A stretch of DNA of 35,038 nucleotides from Endomicrobiia bacterium. GTDB lineage: Bacteria; Elusimicrobiota; Endomicrobiia; Endomicrobiales; Endomicrobiaceae. The notes under the pieces were generated by a model. It did not search any database. It saw only the letters and a program-made list of their open reading frames with translations, and was not told the DNA's origin. Positions 1 through 7,505 of this stretch are shown in pieces. The translations under genes and the position numbers were made by a program. The stretch lies in contig BNVT01000004.1 in assembly GCA_025998295.1 (NCBI GenBank), positions 1 through 35,038 on the forward strand. The letters are read 5' to 3'. Each line of letters begins with the position of its first letter. The stretch's first letter is position 1.

Positions 1-73
1 AATCTTCCGCGATTTTAAATGCGTCACATTCAACTGCAACTACGTCGTTAATGGAATAAATTGCTTCTATCAT
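1..73 (-). CDS. 5' end of an unidentified gene coupled to gatC (gatA expected by synteny)
   Basis: An ATG on the minus strand at 73-71 overlaps the gatC stop codon as ATGA and opens a frame of 24 codons that runs off the window edge. Translational coupling to gatC makes gatA, the amidase subunit of the Asp/Glu-tRNA amidotransferase, the expected product. The visible residues begin MIEAIYSIND and show no GatA motif I recognise; the Ser-cis-Ser-Lys triad would lie outside the window. The identity therefore rests on position only. It could be another gene of the same operon. Confidence 0.4.
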   Translation of the reverse strand, partial: MIEAIYSINDVVAVECDAFKIAED

Positions 74-366
74 TGCACAGCACCTATCACCTTTTGAACT
101 TTATAAAAAGTTCTCTCTCTCTCCGGCGCGCCAGCAAGCATTTTATCTATAACTTCTCTCGGGCAGGGTTTTACAACATCTTCTCTCCATACGTTTCTAA
201 GCTCTGTAACGTGCGTTGTAGGCATCAAATTGGCTACATCTGCTTCCTGCAAAATTTCAACATAATCAAACATTGCATTGATATCTGAAAGATATTTTGC
301 TTTATCTTCTTCTTTGATATCTACCCTTGCAAGAAAAGCGGTAGCTTCAAGTTCTTCTTTTAACAT
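70..366 (-). CDS. gatC: Aspartyl/glutamyl-tRNA amidotransferase subunit C (GatC)
   Basis: This 98-residue protein is the small subunit of the GatCAB complex, which converts Asp-tRNA(Asn) or Glu-tRNA(Gln) to the amidated form in the cytoplasm. Visible family features are FLARVDIKEEDKAKYL near residues 11-26, a DYVEIL stretch, the PTTHV segment, the WREDVVKP segment and the C-terminal APERERTFYKVQKVI. Length matches the usual 95-100 residues. An AAGGGGG sequence lies about 7 bases before the ATG. The stop overlaps the next gene's start (ATGA). GatC presence implies that at least one of AsnRS/GlnRS is replaced by the indirect pathway. Confidence 0.93.
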   Translation of the reverse strand: MLKEELEATAFLARVDIKEEDKAKYLSDINAMFDYVEILQEADVANLMPTTHVTELRNVWREDVVKPCPREVIDKMLAGAPERERTFYKVQKVIGAVQ

Positions 367-513
367 AAACCACCCCCTTTAAAATAAGCTGCACGGGATT
401 GTACAAAAATAAAAAATTCTTAACAACATCCAGTAGAATCTCATAACATACTGACTTTTGCCAAACATAAAGACTAAAGAGCGGTAAGATAAGTGCGAAA
501 TAGTTTTTATAAA

Positions 514-819
514 TTATTTCAATCCTGGAATTTTTATTCCGTCTTTACCCATCAAAGTTTTAGCTTCCTCAGCCATAAGAACTTGAGCTTTCTTGCCAGC
601 TTCTTCAAAAGCTGCCAATATAAGCTTTTCTATCTTTTCTTTCTTCTCTTTAAGTAAATCTTCAGGAATATTCAAATTTAAAAATTCATTTTTAGCATTT
701 ACTTGTATTTTAATGTTTTTATATTCAACATCAATAATCTTAGCTTTTAATTTTTTATCCATATCATTCAGCTTGCTTCTCATAGTTATTGCTTCTTTTG
801 CCATCTTAAATAATTCCAT
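514..819 (-). CDS. YbaB/EbfC-family nucleoid-associated protein
   Basis: A 101-residue, Lys-rich, mostly helical protein. The family forms homodimers that bind DNA with little sequence specificity; its gene often sits beside dnaX and recR, but neither is here. The N-terminal helix begins MELFKMAKEAITMRSKL, a central strand region contains IKIQVNAKNEF, and the C-terminal helix contains LILAAFEEAGKKAQ, as in YbaB. The tail ends in GIKIPGLK, like the 'GxxxPG' end of many members. Start choice is supported by AAGGAG seven bases before ATG. It lies 147 bp from gatC and 100 bp from birA, all on the minus strand. Confidence 0.82.
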   Translation of the reverse strand: MELFKMAKEAITMRSKLNDMDKKLKAKIIDVEYKNIKIQVNAKNEFLNLNIPEDLLKEKKEKIEKLILAAFEEAGKKAQVLMAEEAKTLMGKDGIKIPGLK

Positions 820-919
820 ATTAATTCTCCTTTTTGCTACATTTTTGTATTATTAAAATTCTTACGAGTGTAAGCAAAAACAGCCTGCATAGTAATATTC
901 AATCTAATATTTTTAATTT

Positions 920-1867
920 TCATTTTTTCAATCCTCTTAAAGTCCCTGATATTATTCTTTCAAAACCATTAGATGTTTTAACAACAAGCTTTCCTTCTTC
1001 GTCTATGCCTAAATTTATGCCTGCTATTATACCATAACCCACATCAATTGTTACAGGTTTATTTTTATACGCCATTTTATCATTATATTCATCATAAAAT
1101 TGCTTAAATCCTTTTTTCCAAAAAGCAATATATAAATTTTCGAATTCCATTAAAAATGCGGCAAGAAATCCAGATATATCTACTCTTTTCTTTAAAATAG
1201 TTTTTAAGGAAACCGCAAAACTTTCTAAATCTTTAGGTAAATTATTATTAATATTTATGCCAATACCCGCTACAACCCAGTTTGTTATATTCTGCTTAGC
1301 AGACATTTCTACTAGTATTCCTGCAATTTTTTTATCCAAAACTAAAACATCATTAGGCCATTTTATTTCAGAACTGACGCCATAATTTTTTTCAAGAGTT
1401 CTGTTTAAAGCTATACTTAATAGCAGCGCCAGTTTGGGAGTCTCCTTAGGATGTATCGACGGTTTCAAAAGCATGGAAAACCATAATCCGCCATCATTCG
1501 AACTCCACTCTCTCCTAATACGTCCATAACCGTCCGTCTGCTTTCCTGCAACAACAACAAACCCTTCCTTAAAATCTTTTTCCGCTAATTTTTTAACCGC
1601 GGTTTGTGTTGACGGAAGTTCTTTATAATATTTTACTGTTTTACATACATTCAATTGCTTTTTTAACTTCGACTCTATCTCATACTCATTAAAAAGATCA
1701 ACGTCTTTCATAAGAGTATATCCATCAGAAGAAGACTTTATTGTGTAACCGGTTTGCCTTAAAGTGTTGATTTGCTTGCGTACAGCAGCCCTTGATATCT
1801 TAAGAATTCTGCCTATTTCATTTTCCAAAATTGGTTTTTCCGTAGAAAGAACTTCAATAATATTCAT
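920..1867 (-). CDS. birA: BirA: biotin-[acetyl-CoA-carboxylase] ligase with N-terminal HTH
   Basis: A 315-residue bifunctional-type biotin protein ligase. It makes biotinyl-AMP and transfers biotin to the carrier lysine of acetyl-CoA carboxylase or related enzymes. Residues 1-52 form a winged helix-turn-helix (ILKISRAAVRKQINTL), so it may also repress biotin genes. The catalytic domain shows KWPNDVLV (Lys169, equivalent of the catalytic lysine), IAGILVEM and VVAGIGININ. The biotinyl-AMP loop, normally GRGRRGR, reads GYGRIRR at 113-119, a clear departure from consensus. The C-terminal SH3-like domain is present. The Shine-Dalgarno is weak. No biotin synthesis genes are in the window. Confidence 0.9.
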   Translation of the reverse strand: MNIIEVLSTEKPILENEIGRILKISRAAVRKQINTLRQTGYTIKSSSDGYTLMKDVDLFNEYEIESKLKKQLNVCKTVKYYKELPSTQTAVKKLAEKDFKEGFVVVAGKQTDGYGRIRREWSSNDGGLWFSMLLKPSIHPKETPKLALLLSIALNRTLEKNYGVSSEIKWPNDVLVLDKKIAGILVEMSAKQNITNWVVAGIGININNNLPKDLESFAVSLKTILKKRVDISGFLAAFLMEFENLYIAFWKKGFKQFYDEYNDKMAYKNKPVTIDVGYGIIAGINLGIDEEGKLVVKTSNGFERIISGTLRGLKK

Positions 1868-2104
1868 ATTATTTTCATATACAAAACAAAAGCTTGCTGA
1901 TTTTTCAATACAAATTTGAACCTAGTCAAGAAGTGGCATTTTAAAAAATATTTAAAAACACATAAAACATACTGCAAAACTAAAACAAGGCCAAATTTCA
2001 AAATGCACTTATCCCATAATCAAATAAATCTTTTTAAGATATTTTGATTGTCAATGTACCCATTATATATAATTTTATTGCATAATCAAAAATCAAACTA
2101 AAAT

Positions 2105-2266
2105 TTATACAAAGTTATCTAAAAATTTTTGAAAGTTTTCCCAATTGTCTTTATAGTAGCAGGACACACCATTATATATAAAATCATCTTTTTGTTGGTC
2201 TGCTATATCTTTGCTACAAACTCCGATTCTAAACAACAAAAACAGTTCAATATGTGCTTTTAGATT
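2105..2266 (-). pseudogene. C-terminal gene fragment, family unrecognised
   Basis: On the minus strand a frame of 53 codons, opening directly after a stop, ends at TAA 2107-2105. The peptide contains AHIELFLLFRIGVCSKDIAD and ends WENFQKFLDNFV. Composition looks like real protein, not random AT-rich translation. A second degraded stretch on the plus strand near 3175-3270 encodes the related FEVCSKDTAN. No start codon or Shine-Dalgarno is visible, so this looks like the tail of a lost gene. I do not recognise the family. Confidence 0.35.
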
Positions 2267-2376
2267 TTACAGGGTCTAAACTGAGTCCTTTTGTCAATAC
2301 AAAATTTGATAAATTATAAGTATGTTCTTCTTGTATTTTCTGTAATGGAACCCATTATTTTGCTTTCCCTCATTAC

Positions 2377-2486
2377 TATAGTCAAATCACTTGAAATTGC
2401 ATCATCTCGCAGCTTAGGGGGTTTGGGTATACTCCTCCATGCATCTTCTCATTCTTTATGGTGCAACTTAAAGTGATTTGACTATA
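2377..2486. mobile_element. MITE-like element with 16-bp perfect terminal inverted repeats
   Basis: The sequence tatagtcaaatcactt at 2377-2392 is repeated as its exact reverse complement at 2471-2486. The pairing continues imperfectly inward (gaaattgcat against the complement of atggtgcaact). The 110-bp unit has no coding capacity of its own; the frame crossing it is an accident. Ends beginning TA and TATAGTCAA resemble non-autonomous derivatives of Tc1/mariner-IS630 elements that target TA, but no transposase is present to prove this. Confidence 0.55.
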
Positions 2487-2490
2487 CTAT

Positions 2491-2684
2491 TCAAACATCA
2501 TCTTTACTATCTTTTCTATACTCAATTTTCTCTTTGCTCACCTCCTTGCCCTATCTTTTCTTTTCTCTTCTTTTCTTCTCTCCTTGCTATCCTTGACTCT
2601 TTTATCAAATGCTTTCTTTACTCCCATTAATACTAAATCCATTACGTCTGACCTAACTGCTTTCTTTTTTGTTTCATAGTACTT
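2491..2684 (-). pseudogene. Remnant of a small Lys/Arg-rich gene pair, duplicated at the right window edge
   Basis: On the minus strand a frame from 2684 to the stop at 2540-2538 encodes a basic, helical peptide containing RSDVMDLVLMGVKKAFDKR followed by a run of Lys, Arg and Glu. Its TGA overlaps a GTG opening a 16-codon frame beginning SKEKIEYRKD that ends at 2493-2491, five bases before the MITE-like element. The first part recurs with the same reading frame, in inverted orientation, at 34922-35038. No ATG with a Shine-Dalgarno precedes it. Function unknown; a conserved reading frame in two copies suggests a former gene, possibly of a mobile element. Confidence 0.4.
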
Positions 2685-2713
2685 CTATTGTACTTTTGTA
2701 TGTTAGTTATGTA
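2597..2713 (-). repeat. 117-bp inverted repeat, copy A (partner 34922-35038)
   Basis: The 117 bases match the reverse complement of 34922-35038 with about seven mismatches (roughly 94% identity); five of those lie in the last 20 bases. Substitutions leave the shared reading frame open. The partner is cut by the window edge, so the true repeat may be longer. Confidence 0.85.
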
Positions 2714-2855
2714 AGGGGTTTAATGATATAAGGATTTTTTGTGTTTTCAGCACCAAAATCAGAACAATGCCTTGCGCGATGGAGTGACTGTGACAATAAC
2801 TGATAAAACATGTATTTTTTATGCGTTTATTCTACAAATCTTAAAGAAGGTTTGT

Positions 2856-2884
2856 TTGACTGAAGCTGATTTTTTGAGTACAAT
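2856..2884 (+). promoter_or_regulatory. Sigma-70 type promoter of tRNA-Ile2
   Basis: TTGACT at 2856-2861 and TACAAT at 2879-2884 are separated by exactly 17 bases. Transcription would begin near 2891, about 20 bases before the tRNA. Both boxes are one mismatch from consensus. Confidence 0.7.
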
Positions 2885-2910
2885 AAGCGCGGGTTATTTG
2901 ATAGCGAATC

Positions 2911-2984
2911 GGGCCTGTAGCTCAGTTGGTTAGAGCACTCGACTCATAATCGAATGGTCGTAGGTTCAAGTCCTACCAGGCCCA
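2911..2984 (+). tRNA. tRNA with CAT anticodon, probably tRNA-Ile2 (lysidine type)
   Basis: A 74-base cloverleaf: acceptor GGGCCTG/CAGGCCC, D arm GCTC/GAGC, anticodon loop CTCATAA, T arm GTAGG/CCTAC, discriminator A. CCA is not encoded. The CAT anticodon allows initiator Met, elongator Met or Ile2. The variable and T arm (GGTCGTAGG) resemble known Ile2 genes more than Met genes, so Ile2, read as AUA after lysidine modification by TilS, is favoured. The top pair of the anticodon stem (C27-A43) is mismatched. A palindromic repeat begins 12 bp downstream. Confidence 0.85.
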
Positions 2985-2996
2985 AGTATGAATAAA

Positions 2997-3123
2997 CACG
3001 ACAAACGCACAAAAGCTTTTTTTGGTTTTTGATTGTCGCAGAAAGTACCAAATTGCGGTCTATGAAATTTGCTCAAGTTTAAAATCAGTCGTCTCAAGAA
3101 ACTTTTTTCATGCGTTTATCATG
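2997..3123. repeat. Palindromic repeat family R1, copy 1
   Basis: Left end cacgacaaacgcacaaaagc; right end catgcgtttatcatg, which is close to its reverse complement. The interior (gctttttttggtttttgatt, then gtcgca) aligns with the copy at 32420-32551 along its whole length. It starts 12 bp after tRNA-Ile2. Confidence 0.75.
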
Positions 3124-3174
3124 ACTTGCTTCTGTAAAATCTAAAAACACATTCGAACTGTTTTTGTCGCGTTA

Positions 3175-3270
3175 GAATTTGAGGTTTGTAGCAAAGATAC
3201 AGCAAACTGCAAAAATGCGATTTTATGCACAGAAATATGCCATTTATTAAAAGCCCGGTTATTACTTTGA
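3175..3270 (+). pseudogene. Degraded relative of the 2105-2266 fragment
   Basis: The plus-strand frame reads FEVCSKDTANCKNAIL and matches IGVCSKDIADQQKDDFIY of the minus-strand fragment. At DNA level gtttgtagcaaagata is shared exactly. The two fragments flank tRNA-Ile2 in opposite orientation. Nothing further of the gene is visible. Confidence 0.3.
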
Positions 3271-3347
3271 TCCGTTTGTCTTTGGATTATTCTTATTTTA
3301 GTTTTTAGTGATTTAAAATGCTACACTGTTAAAAACATGAGGAAGTA

Positions 3348-3683
3348 AGCATTAAGACATGTAGTCACTGTAGGAGTAAGAGGTAATGCAAGAATGATAC
3401 AGTACATGGGCAACAAAGATATGTATGTCGAGATTGTAAGAGTCATGCAAAGTGAGGAGTACATTCGGCAGGTGTGAAGAACAAAGCGATATATCTGTAT
3501 GTGAACAATTAAAAAATATTTTCCGAAAGATAAGTTAACGATTAACAAAAGCGCAAATGTATTTAGTAGAAGGTAGCAATGGATAATTTAACAAGATTTA
3601 ATAGAAAGCGAAAAGATATGCAAAATTATAGAAATGTTAAAGAACATATTTGGATATATTTTTTAATAGATGGTTTAATATAG
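3348..3683 (+). pseudogene. Remnant of a zinc-ribbon insertion-sequence transposase (IS1-like)
   Basis: From 3354 one frame encodes KTCSHCRSKR, a stop, CKND, then HGQQRYVCRDCKSHAK and another stop. This CxxC...CxxC ribbon with QRYxCxxC between is typical of the N-terminus of IS1-type transposases. A separate frame from ATG 3579 to TAG 3681 encodes LTRFNRKRKDMQNYRNVKEH, which resembles the C-terminal end of such proteins. The catalytic middle is missing and at least two stops interrupt the first part. The exact IS family is uncertain. Confidence 0.5.
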
Positions 3684-3798
3684 AGAAACCGTTGAACAAC
3701 CACAAAATAGGGAAGAGGATCATATGCAAGGTTCAAGCTCCGCCTCCTCTGCTAAGGTTTATAAGGTCTTATTTGTGGTATTTGTCATCCTAGTGGAC

Positions 3799-3870
3799 GC
3801 CGAGGTGGCTCAGGGGTAGAGCACCTCCTTGGTAAGGAGGTGGTCGCGGGTTCGATTCCCGCCCTCGGCT
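3799..3870 (+). tRNA. tRNA-Thr(GGT)
   Basis: A 72-base perfect cloverleaf: acceptor GCCGAGG/CCTCGGC, D arm GCTC/GAGC, anticodon stem CCTCC/GGAGG around loop TTGGTAA, T arm GCGGG/CCCGC, discriminator T. CCA is not encoded. It lies 51 bp before tuf, echoing the widespread tRNA-Thr/tuf linkage, and the two may be co-transcribed. Confidence 0.95.
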
Positions 3871-3921
3871 ATTTGTTTTGAGTTGCAAATTACTACCATG
3901 GGAAAAATTGGGGAAAAGAAA

Positions 3922-5121
3922 ATGGCGAAAGAAAAATTTGACAGAAGTAAACCACACGTAAACGTAGGGACAATAGGACACGTGGACCACGGTAAGACGA
4001 CGTTAACAGCAGCGATTACAAAAGTATTGGGAGATAAGGGATTAGCGCAATACGTAACGTATGACCAGGTGGCAAAAGCATCAGAATCGCAAGGTAGAAG
4101 AGATGATTCCAAAATTGTGACAATAGCGGTAAGCCACGTGGAGTATTCGACAGAAAAAAGACATTATGCGCACATAGATTGTCCTGGTCATGCTGATTAT
4201 GTAAAGAACATGATAACAGGAGCTGCGCAGATGGACGGAGCGATACTGGTGGTGAGCGCATTAGATGGACCTATGCCTCAGACAAGAGAACATATATTAC
4301 TAGCAAGACAGGTAAACGTCCCATCGATAGTAGTGTTCTTGAATAAATGCGATGCAGTAGAAGATAAAGAATTATTGGATTTGGTAGAAATGGAAGTAAG
4401 AGACTTGTTGGCCAAGTACAACTTTCCTGGTGACACAACGCCGATAATCAGAGGGAGCGCATTACAAGCGCTAAAAGGAGAACAAGAAGGAGTAGATTCA
4501 ATTATGGCGTTGATGGATGCCGTAGATGCAACAATACCGCTTCCTGCCAGAGACGTAGACAAACCATTTTTGATGAGCGTAGAAGATGTGTTTTCAATAA
4601 GTGGAAGAGGGACAGTAGCTACCGGAAGAGTAGAAAAAGGCAGAATAAAGGTAGGGGAGAACGTGGAAATCGTCGGAATCAGTGATACGAAAAAGTCAGT
4701 AGTAACCGGGATAGAAATGTTTAAAAAATTGCTTGATGAAGCTCAAGCAGGAGATAATATAGGGATGTTGTTAAGAGGGATAGAAAAAACGCAGGTAGAA
4801 AGAGGACAGGTAATAGCGATACCTGGGTCCATTAAGCCGTACAAGAAGTTCAAGGGACAAGTGTACATTTTAACAAAAGAGGAAGGCGGAAGACATACTC
4901 CATTTTTTGATGGATATAGACCGCAGTTTTATTTTAGAACAACAGACGTAACAGGAATAGCACATTTGCCGGAAGGAGTAGAAATGGTAATGCCTGGAGA
5001 TAGCGTAACGATGGATGTAGAATTGATAATGTCAGTAGCAATGGAAACACAACTGAGATTTGCAATAAGAGAAGGAGGGAGAACAGTAGGTTCTGGCGTT
5101 GTTACTGAAATCGTTGAATAA
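3922..5121 (+). CDS. tuf: Elongation factor Tu
   Basis: A 399-residue GTPase that carries aminoacyl-tRNA to the ribosomal A site. The start at 3922 gives the standard [16 protein letters not shown]; the longer frame upstream runs back into tRNA-Thr and is rejected. G1 is GHVDHGKT (19-26), G3 is DCPGH (86-90), G4 is NKCD, and domains 2 and 3 are complete ([28 protein letters not shown]). Switch I is unusual: in place of the classical ARGITINTSHVEY it has [20 protein letters not shown] with about four extra residues; the Mg-binding Thr (T67) is kept. Codons favour gta, aca, ata and aga much more than the ribosomal genes that follow. Confidence 0.97.
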   Translation: MAKEKFDRSKPHVNVGTIGHVDHGKTTLTAAITKVLGDKGLAQYVTYDQVAKASESQGRRDDSKIVTIAVSHVEYSTEKRHYAHIDCPGHADYVKNMITGAAQMDGAILVVSALDGPMPQTREHILLARQVNVPSIVVFLNKCDAVEDKELLDLVEMEVRDLLAKYNFPGDTTPIIRGSALQALKGEQEGVDSIMALMDAVDATIPLPARDVDKPFLMSVEDVFSISGRGTVATGRVEKGRIKVGENVEIVGISDTKKSVVTGIEMFKKLLDEAQAGDNIGMLLRGIEKTQVERGQVIAIPGSIKPYKKFKGQVYILTKEEGGRHTPFFDGYRPQFYFRTTDVTGIAHLPEGVEMVMPGDSVTMDVELIMSVAMETQLRFAIREGGRTVGSGVVTEIVE

Positions 5122-5133
5122 ATATTTGCGGGT

Positions 5134-5275
5134 TTGTCTAAAAACTCATGGTAGCAAAGTCACTGTTAATTCTAAACTTATTTTGGTAACCAGTGTCGTT
5201 TTATGATGAGATACCTAAAATGGGATTGGTACTGTAAATACGAAAACCTGCAGAAACCATGAGTTTTTAGACAGG
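5134..5275. repeat. Palindromic repeat family R2, copy 1
   Basis: gtctaaaaactcatggt at 5136-5152 is the exact reverse complement of 5256-5272, giving 17-bp ends around a ~100-bp interior. The same layout and interior words (ttttggt, aatacg, aaaac) recur at 13941-14066. It begins 12 bases after the tuf stop and could act as a large hairpin in the mRNA 3' end, but no T tract follows. Confidence 0.7.
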
Positions 5276-5338
5276 CTCTTGATAGTTAAAAAAAGGTTCT
5301 TGCAAAATATTTTATATTTACTCTAGTATACAGATTAA

Positions 5339-5453
5339 CACGATAGACGTATGAAAACTTTTTTTGATTTTTGACTATCGATGGTAGAGCTAATAACAGT
5401 TTGTAGAATTTGCTTAATATGGTCCGAGAGATTTTTTTTATGTGTTTGTCATG
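5339..5453. repeat. Palindromic repeat family R1, copy 2
   Basis: Left end cacgatagacgtatgaaaac and right end atgtgtttgtcatg are near-complementary, and the interior (ttttttgatttttgactatcg split by the left sub-hairpin) follows the family layout. A ~39-bp direct repeat (tcttgcaaaatatttttata) flanks it at 5299-5336 and 5471-5509. Confidence 0.65.
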
Positions 5454-5647
5454 TGCAGACTAAAGAGAGCTCTTGCAAAATATTTTTATATTTACTTTAA
5501 TGTGCGGGTTGTTGCTTGGGCAGGCCGTTCAAAGTTGTGTTTTAAATAACTTAAACCGGTTAGCTGTCATTGGATCAGAATGGATTGTTGTTGATTTGCG
5601 CTAAATAGTGAAGATAAATAGAGATTAAACAAAACAGGATTAAATTT

Positions 5648-5974
5648 ATGGTAAATGAAAAAGTAGTGCCGGCGCAGCATTTGAGAGTTAAGTTGCGGGC
5701 GTATGATCACAAAATGTTAGATGATTCGGTTGCCAAGATAATAGAAACGGCAAGACGTACGGGAGCAACTATAACTGGGCCCATACTTTTGCCTACTAGC
5801 ATAAGGAAGTACACAGTCAATAAATCTGTTCATAAAGACAAAAAATCGCGCGAGCAATTTGAAATGAGAGTTCACAAAAGATTGGTCGACATTTGCGAAC
5901 CTTCGTCCAAGACTGTTGAAGAGCTTATGAAGCTTGATTTGCCTGCAGGTATTGATATTGAAATCAAGGCGTAA
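5648..5974 (+). CDS. rpsJ: 30S ribosomal protein uS10
   Basis: A 108-residue S10, which sits in the 30S head and also serves as NusE in antitermination complexes. [36 protein letters not shown] and the C-terminal [12 protein letters not shown] are diagnostic. The family usually has about 102 residues; the extra residues are N-terminal ([10 protein letters not shown]). AGGA lies nine bases before the ATG. It opens the S10 cluster, 526 bp after tuf and 37 bp before rplC. Confidence 0.97.
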   Translation: MVNEKVVPAQHLRVKLRAYDHKMLDDSVAKIIETARRTGATITGPILLPTSIRKYTVNKSVHKDKKSREQFEMRVHKRLVDICEPSSKTVEELMKLDLPAGIDIEIKA

Positions 5975-6011
5975 TTTTCAAAAAATATTTGAATCGTAGA
6001 GAGAAAATGTT

Positions 6012-6683
6012 ATGTTGAAGTTGATTATTGGGAAAAAAGTAGGTATGACGCAGGTCTTCGACGATAAAGGGAATCTTATACCTGTAACAGTAGTAGAAGC
6101 TGGGCGTTGTGTTATCACAAATGTGCGTACAGTTGAAGGCGATGGTTACGCTGCTGTTCAAGTTGCTTTTGGGGATACGGAAGAAAAAAAACTTAGCAGA
6201 CCTCAAGCGGGTCTTTTTAAAAAGTATAACCTTTCGCCAAAAAAAATTATCAGAGAAATCAGGGTTGCAGATGTTGCTGAATTTTCTGTAGGACAGGAAA
6301 TAAAAGTAGATCTATTCAAGGCTGGCGATTATGTTGATGTTCGTGCTGTGTCAAAAGGTAAAGGCTACGCCGGTGTTATTAAAAGACATAACTTTGGCAT
6401 GCAGCCTACAACTCATGGTCAATCTGACAGAACTCGGGCGAGAGGTTCAAGTGGTGGACAGGGACCTCAAAAGGTTTTGAAGGGTATGAGAATGTCTGGA
6501 CATTTGGGTAATGAATATGTTACAATACAAAAGTTACTCGTTGTAAGCGTAGATGTTGAAAAAAATGTTTTGCTTATCAAAGGTGCTGTTCCTGCCGTAA
6601 ATACCGGGATACTGTTTATAAGCAATACGCTCAAAAAGATTCCTGTGGTTCAGGAAGTGAAGGCTAAAAACAAAAAGAAATAG
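6012..6683 (+). CDS. rplC: 50S ribosomal protein uL3
   Basis: A 223-residue early-assembly 50S protein reaching the peptidyl-transferase centre. The N-terminus KKVGMTQVFDDKGNLIPVTV and the central loop GYAGVIKRHNFGMQPTTHGQ followed by GQGPQKVLKGMRMSGHLG are the family signature. It is about 10-15 residues longer than average, with a Lys-rich tail (KAKNKKK). An out-of-frame ATG lies five bases upstream; the chosen start matches the family N-terminus. A 170-bp spacer separates it from rplD. Confidence 0.97.
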   Translation: MLKLIIGKKVGMTQVFDDKGNLIPVTVVEAGRCVITNVRTVEGDGYAAVQVAFGDTEEKKLSRPQAGLFKKYNLSPKKIIREIRVADVAEFSVGQEIKVDLFKAGDYVDVRAVSKGKGYAGVIKRHNFGMQPTTHGQSDRTRARGSSGGQGPQKVLKGMRMSGHLGNEYVTIQKLLVVSVDVEKNVLLIKGAVPAVNTGILFISNTLKKIPVVQEVKAKNKKK

Positions 6684-6853
6684 CTGTGAGTTTTTTGGTA
6701 TCGTGGTTGTTCTGCCATTTTTGGGATGCTTAAATATTTGAGCGTTGAAGAGTTTTGCTGTTGTCGCTCAAAAATTATGTAGTTTTTGCAACAGGTTAAT
6801 ATCACAACATCTGTCAGCTGAATGTGGCATTGCTGATGGGATAGAGAGAGAAA

Positions 6854-7474
6854 ATGGAGACGATAGTTTATAGTGCGAATGGCCAGAAGAAAGGAAGAAT
6901 AGAGCTTCCTGCTTTTTTCAACACAGAAGTTTCCGGTGTGCTTTTGCATGAAATTACGACAGCATATTTAAACAATCAGAGATCCGGTACTCACAAAACA
7001 AAAACGAGAGGTGAGGTATCTTTTTCAGGGGCAAAGCCTTGGAAACAAAAAGGCACCGGTAATGCTCGTGCAGGGCAGAGAAATTCTCCTTTGTGGAGAA
7101 AAGGCGGTATTATTTTTGGACCGCAGCCTAGGGGTTATTACACAAAGATGTCAAAACAGAAGAAGAGACTTTCTTTGAGTATGGCGTTTTCCGCACAGCT
7201 TAGCAATGGCAATATTGTTGTTGTTGATTCCGTAAAAATTGATGAAGTTAAAACAAGAAAAGTGGCGGCGCTTTTAAGGAATCTCAAGATTGAAGGTATG
7301 AAGGTTGTTTTTGCAATTTCTAACGATGCAGGTTTTAAAATGGCGTCTAGAAATATAAAAAATGTTGTAGTTGAAAACATTAAAAATATCAATGCGTATC
7401 AAGTTCTTTGGGCGGATAAATTGGTTATTACGCCCGAAGCTATTGATTCAATAAAAGAGAGACAATCAATATAA
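6854..7474 (+). CDS. rplD: 50S ribosomal protein uL4
   Basis: A 206-residue L4 with the extended loop GAKPWKQKGTGNARAGQR and GGIIFGPQPRGYYTKMSKQ that lines the exit tunnel. In some bacteria L4 feeds back on S10-operon transcription; no matching leader is evident here. GAGAG precedes the ATG. Length is normal. The 170-bp gap before it is wider than usual, and the gap to rplW is 31 bp. Confidence 0.97.
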   Translation: METIVYSANGQKKGRIELPAFFNTEVSGVLLHEITTAYLNNQRSGTHKTKTRGEVSFSGAKPWKQKGTGNARAGQRNSPLWRKGGIIFGPQPRGYYTKMSKQKKRLSLSMAFSAQLSNGNIVVVDSVKIDEVKTRKVAALLRNLKIEGMKVVFAISNDAGFKMASRNIKNVVVENIKNINAYQVLWADKLVITPEAIDSIKERQSI

Positions 7475-7505
7475 AGAGGTTGTTTTTTGTTATTTAGGAA
7501 ATAAA

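Noticed and set aside
2291..2476. 61-codon frame across the MITE-like element
   Set aside because: It spans the inverted-repeat unit and has no protein-like features.
3829..3921. N-terminal extension of tuf
   Set aside because: The extra 31 residues are translated from tRNA-Thr and the spacer; EF-Tu starts at 3922.
3810..4562. Antisense frames over tuf
   Set aside because: They are mirror frames produced by the codon bias of tuf, with no independent support.
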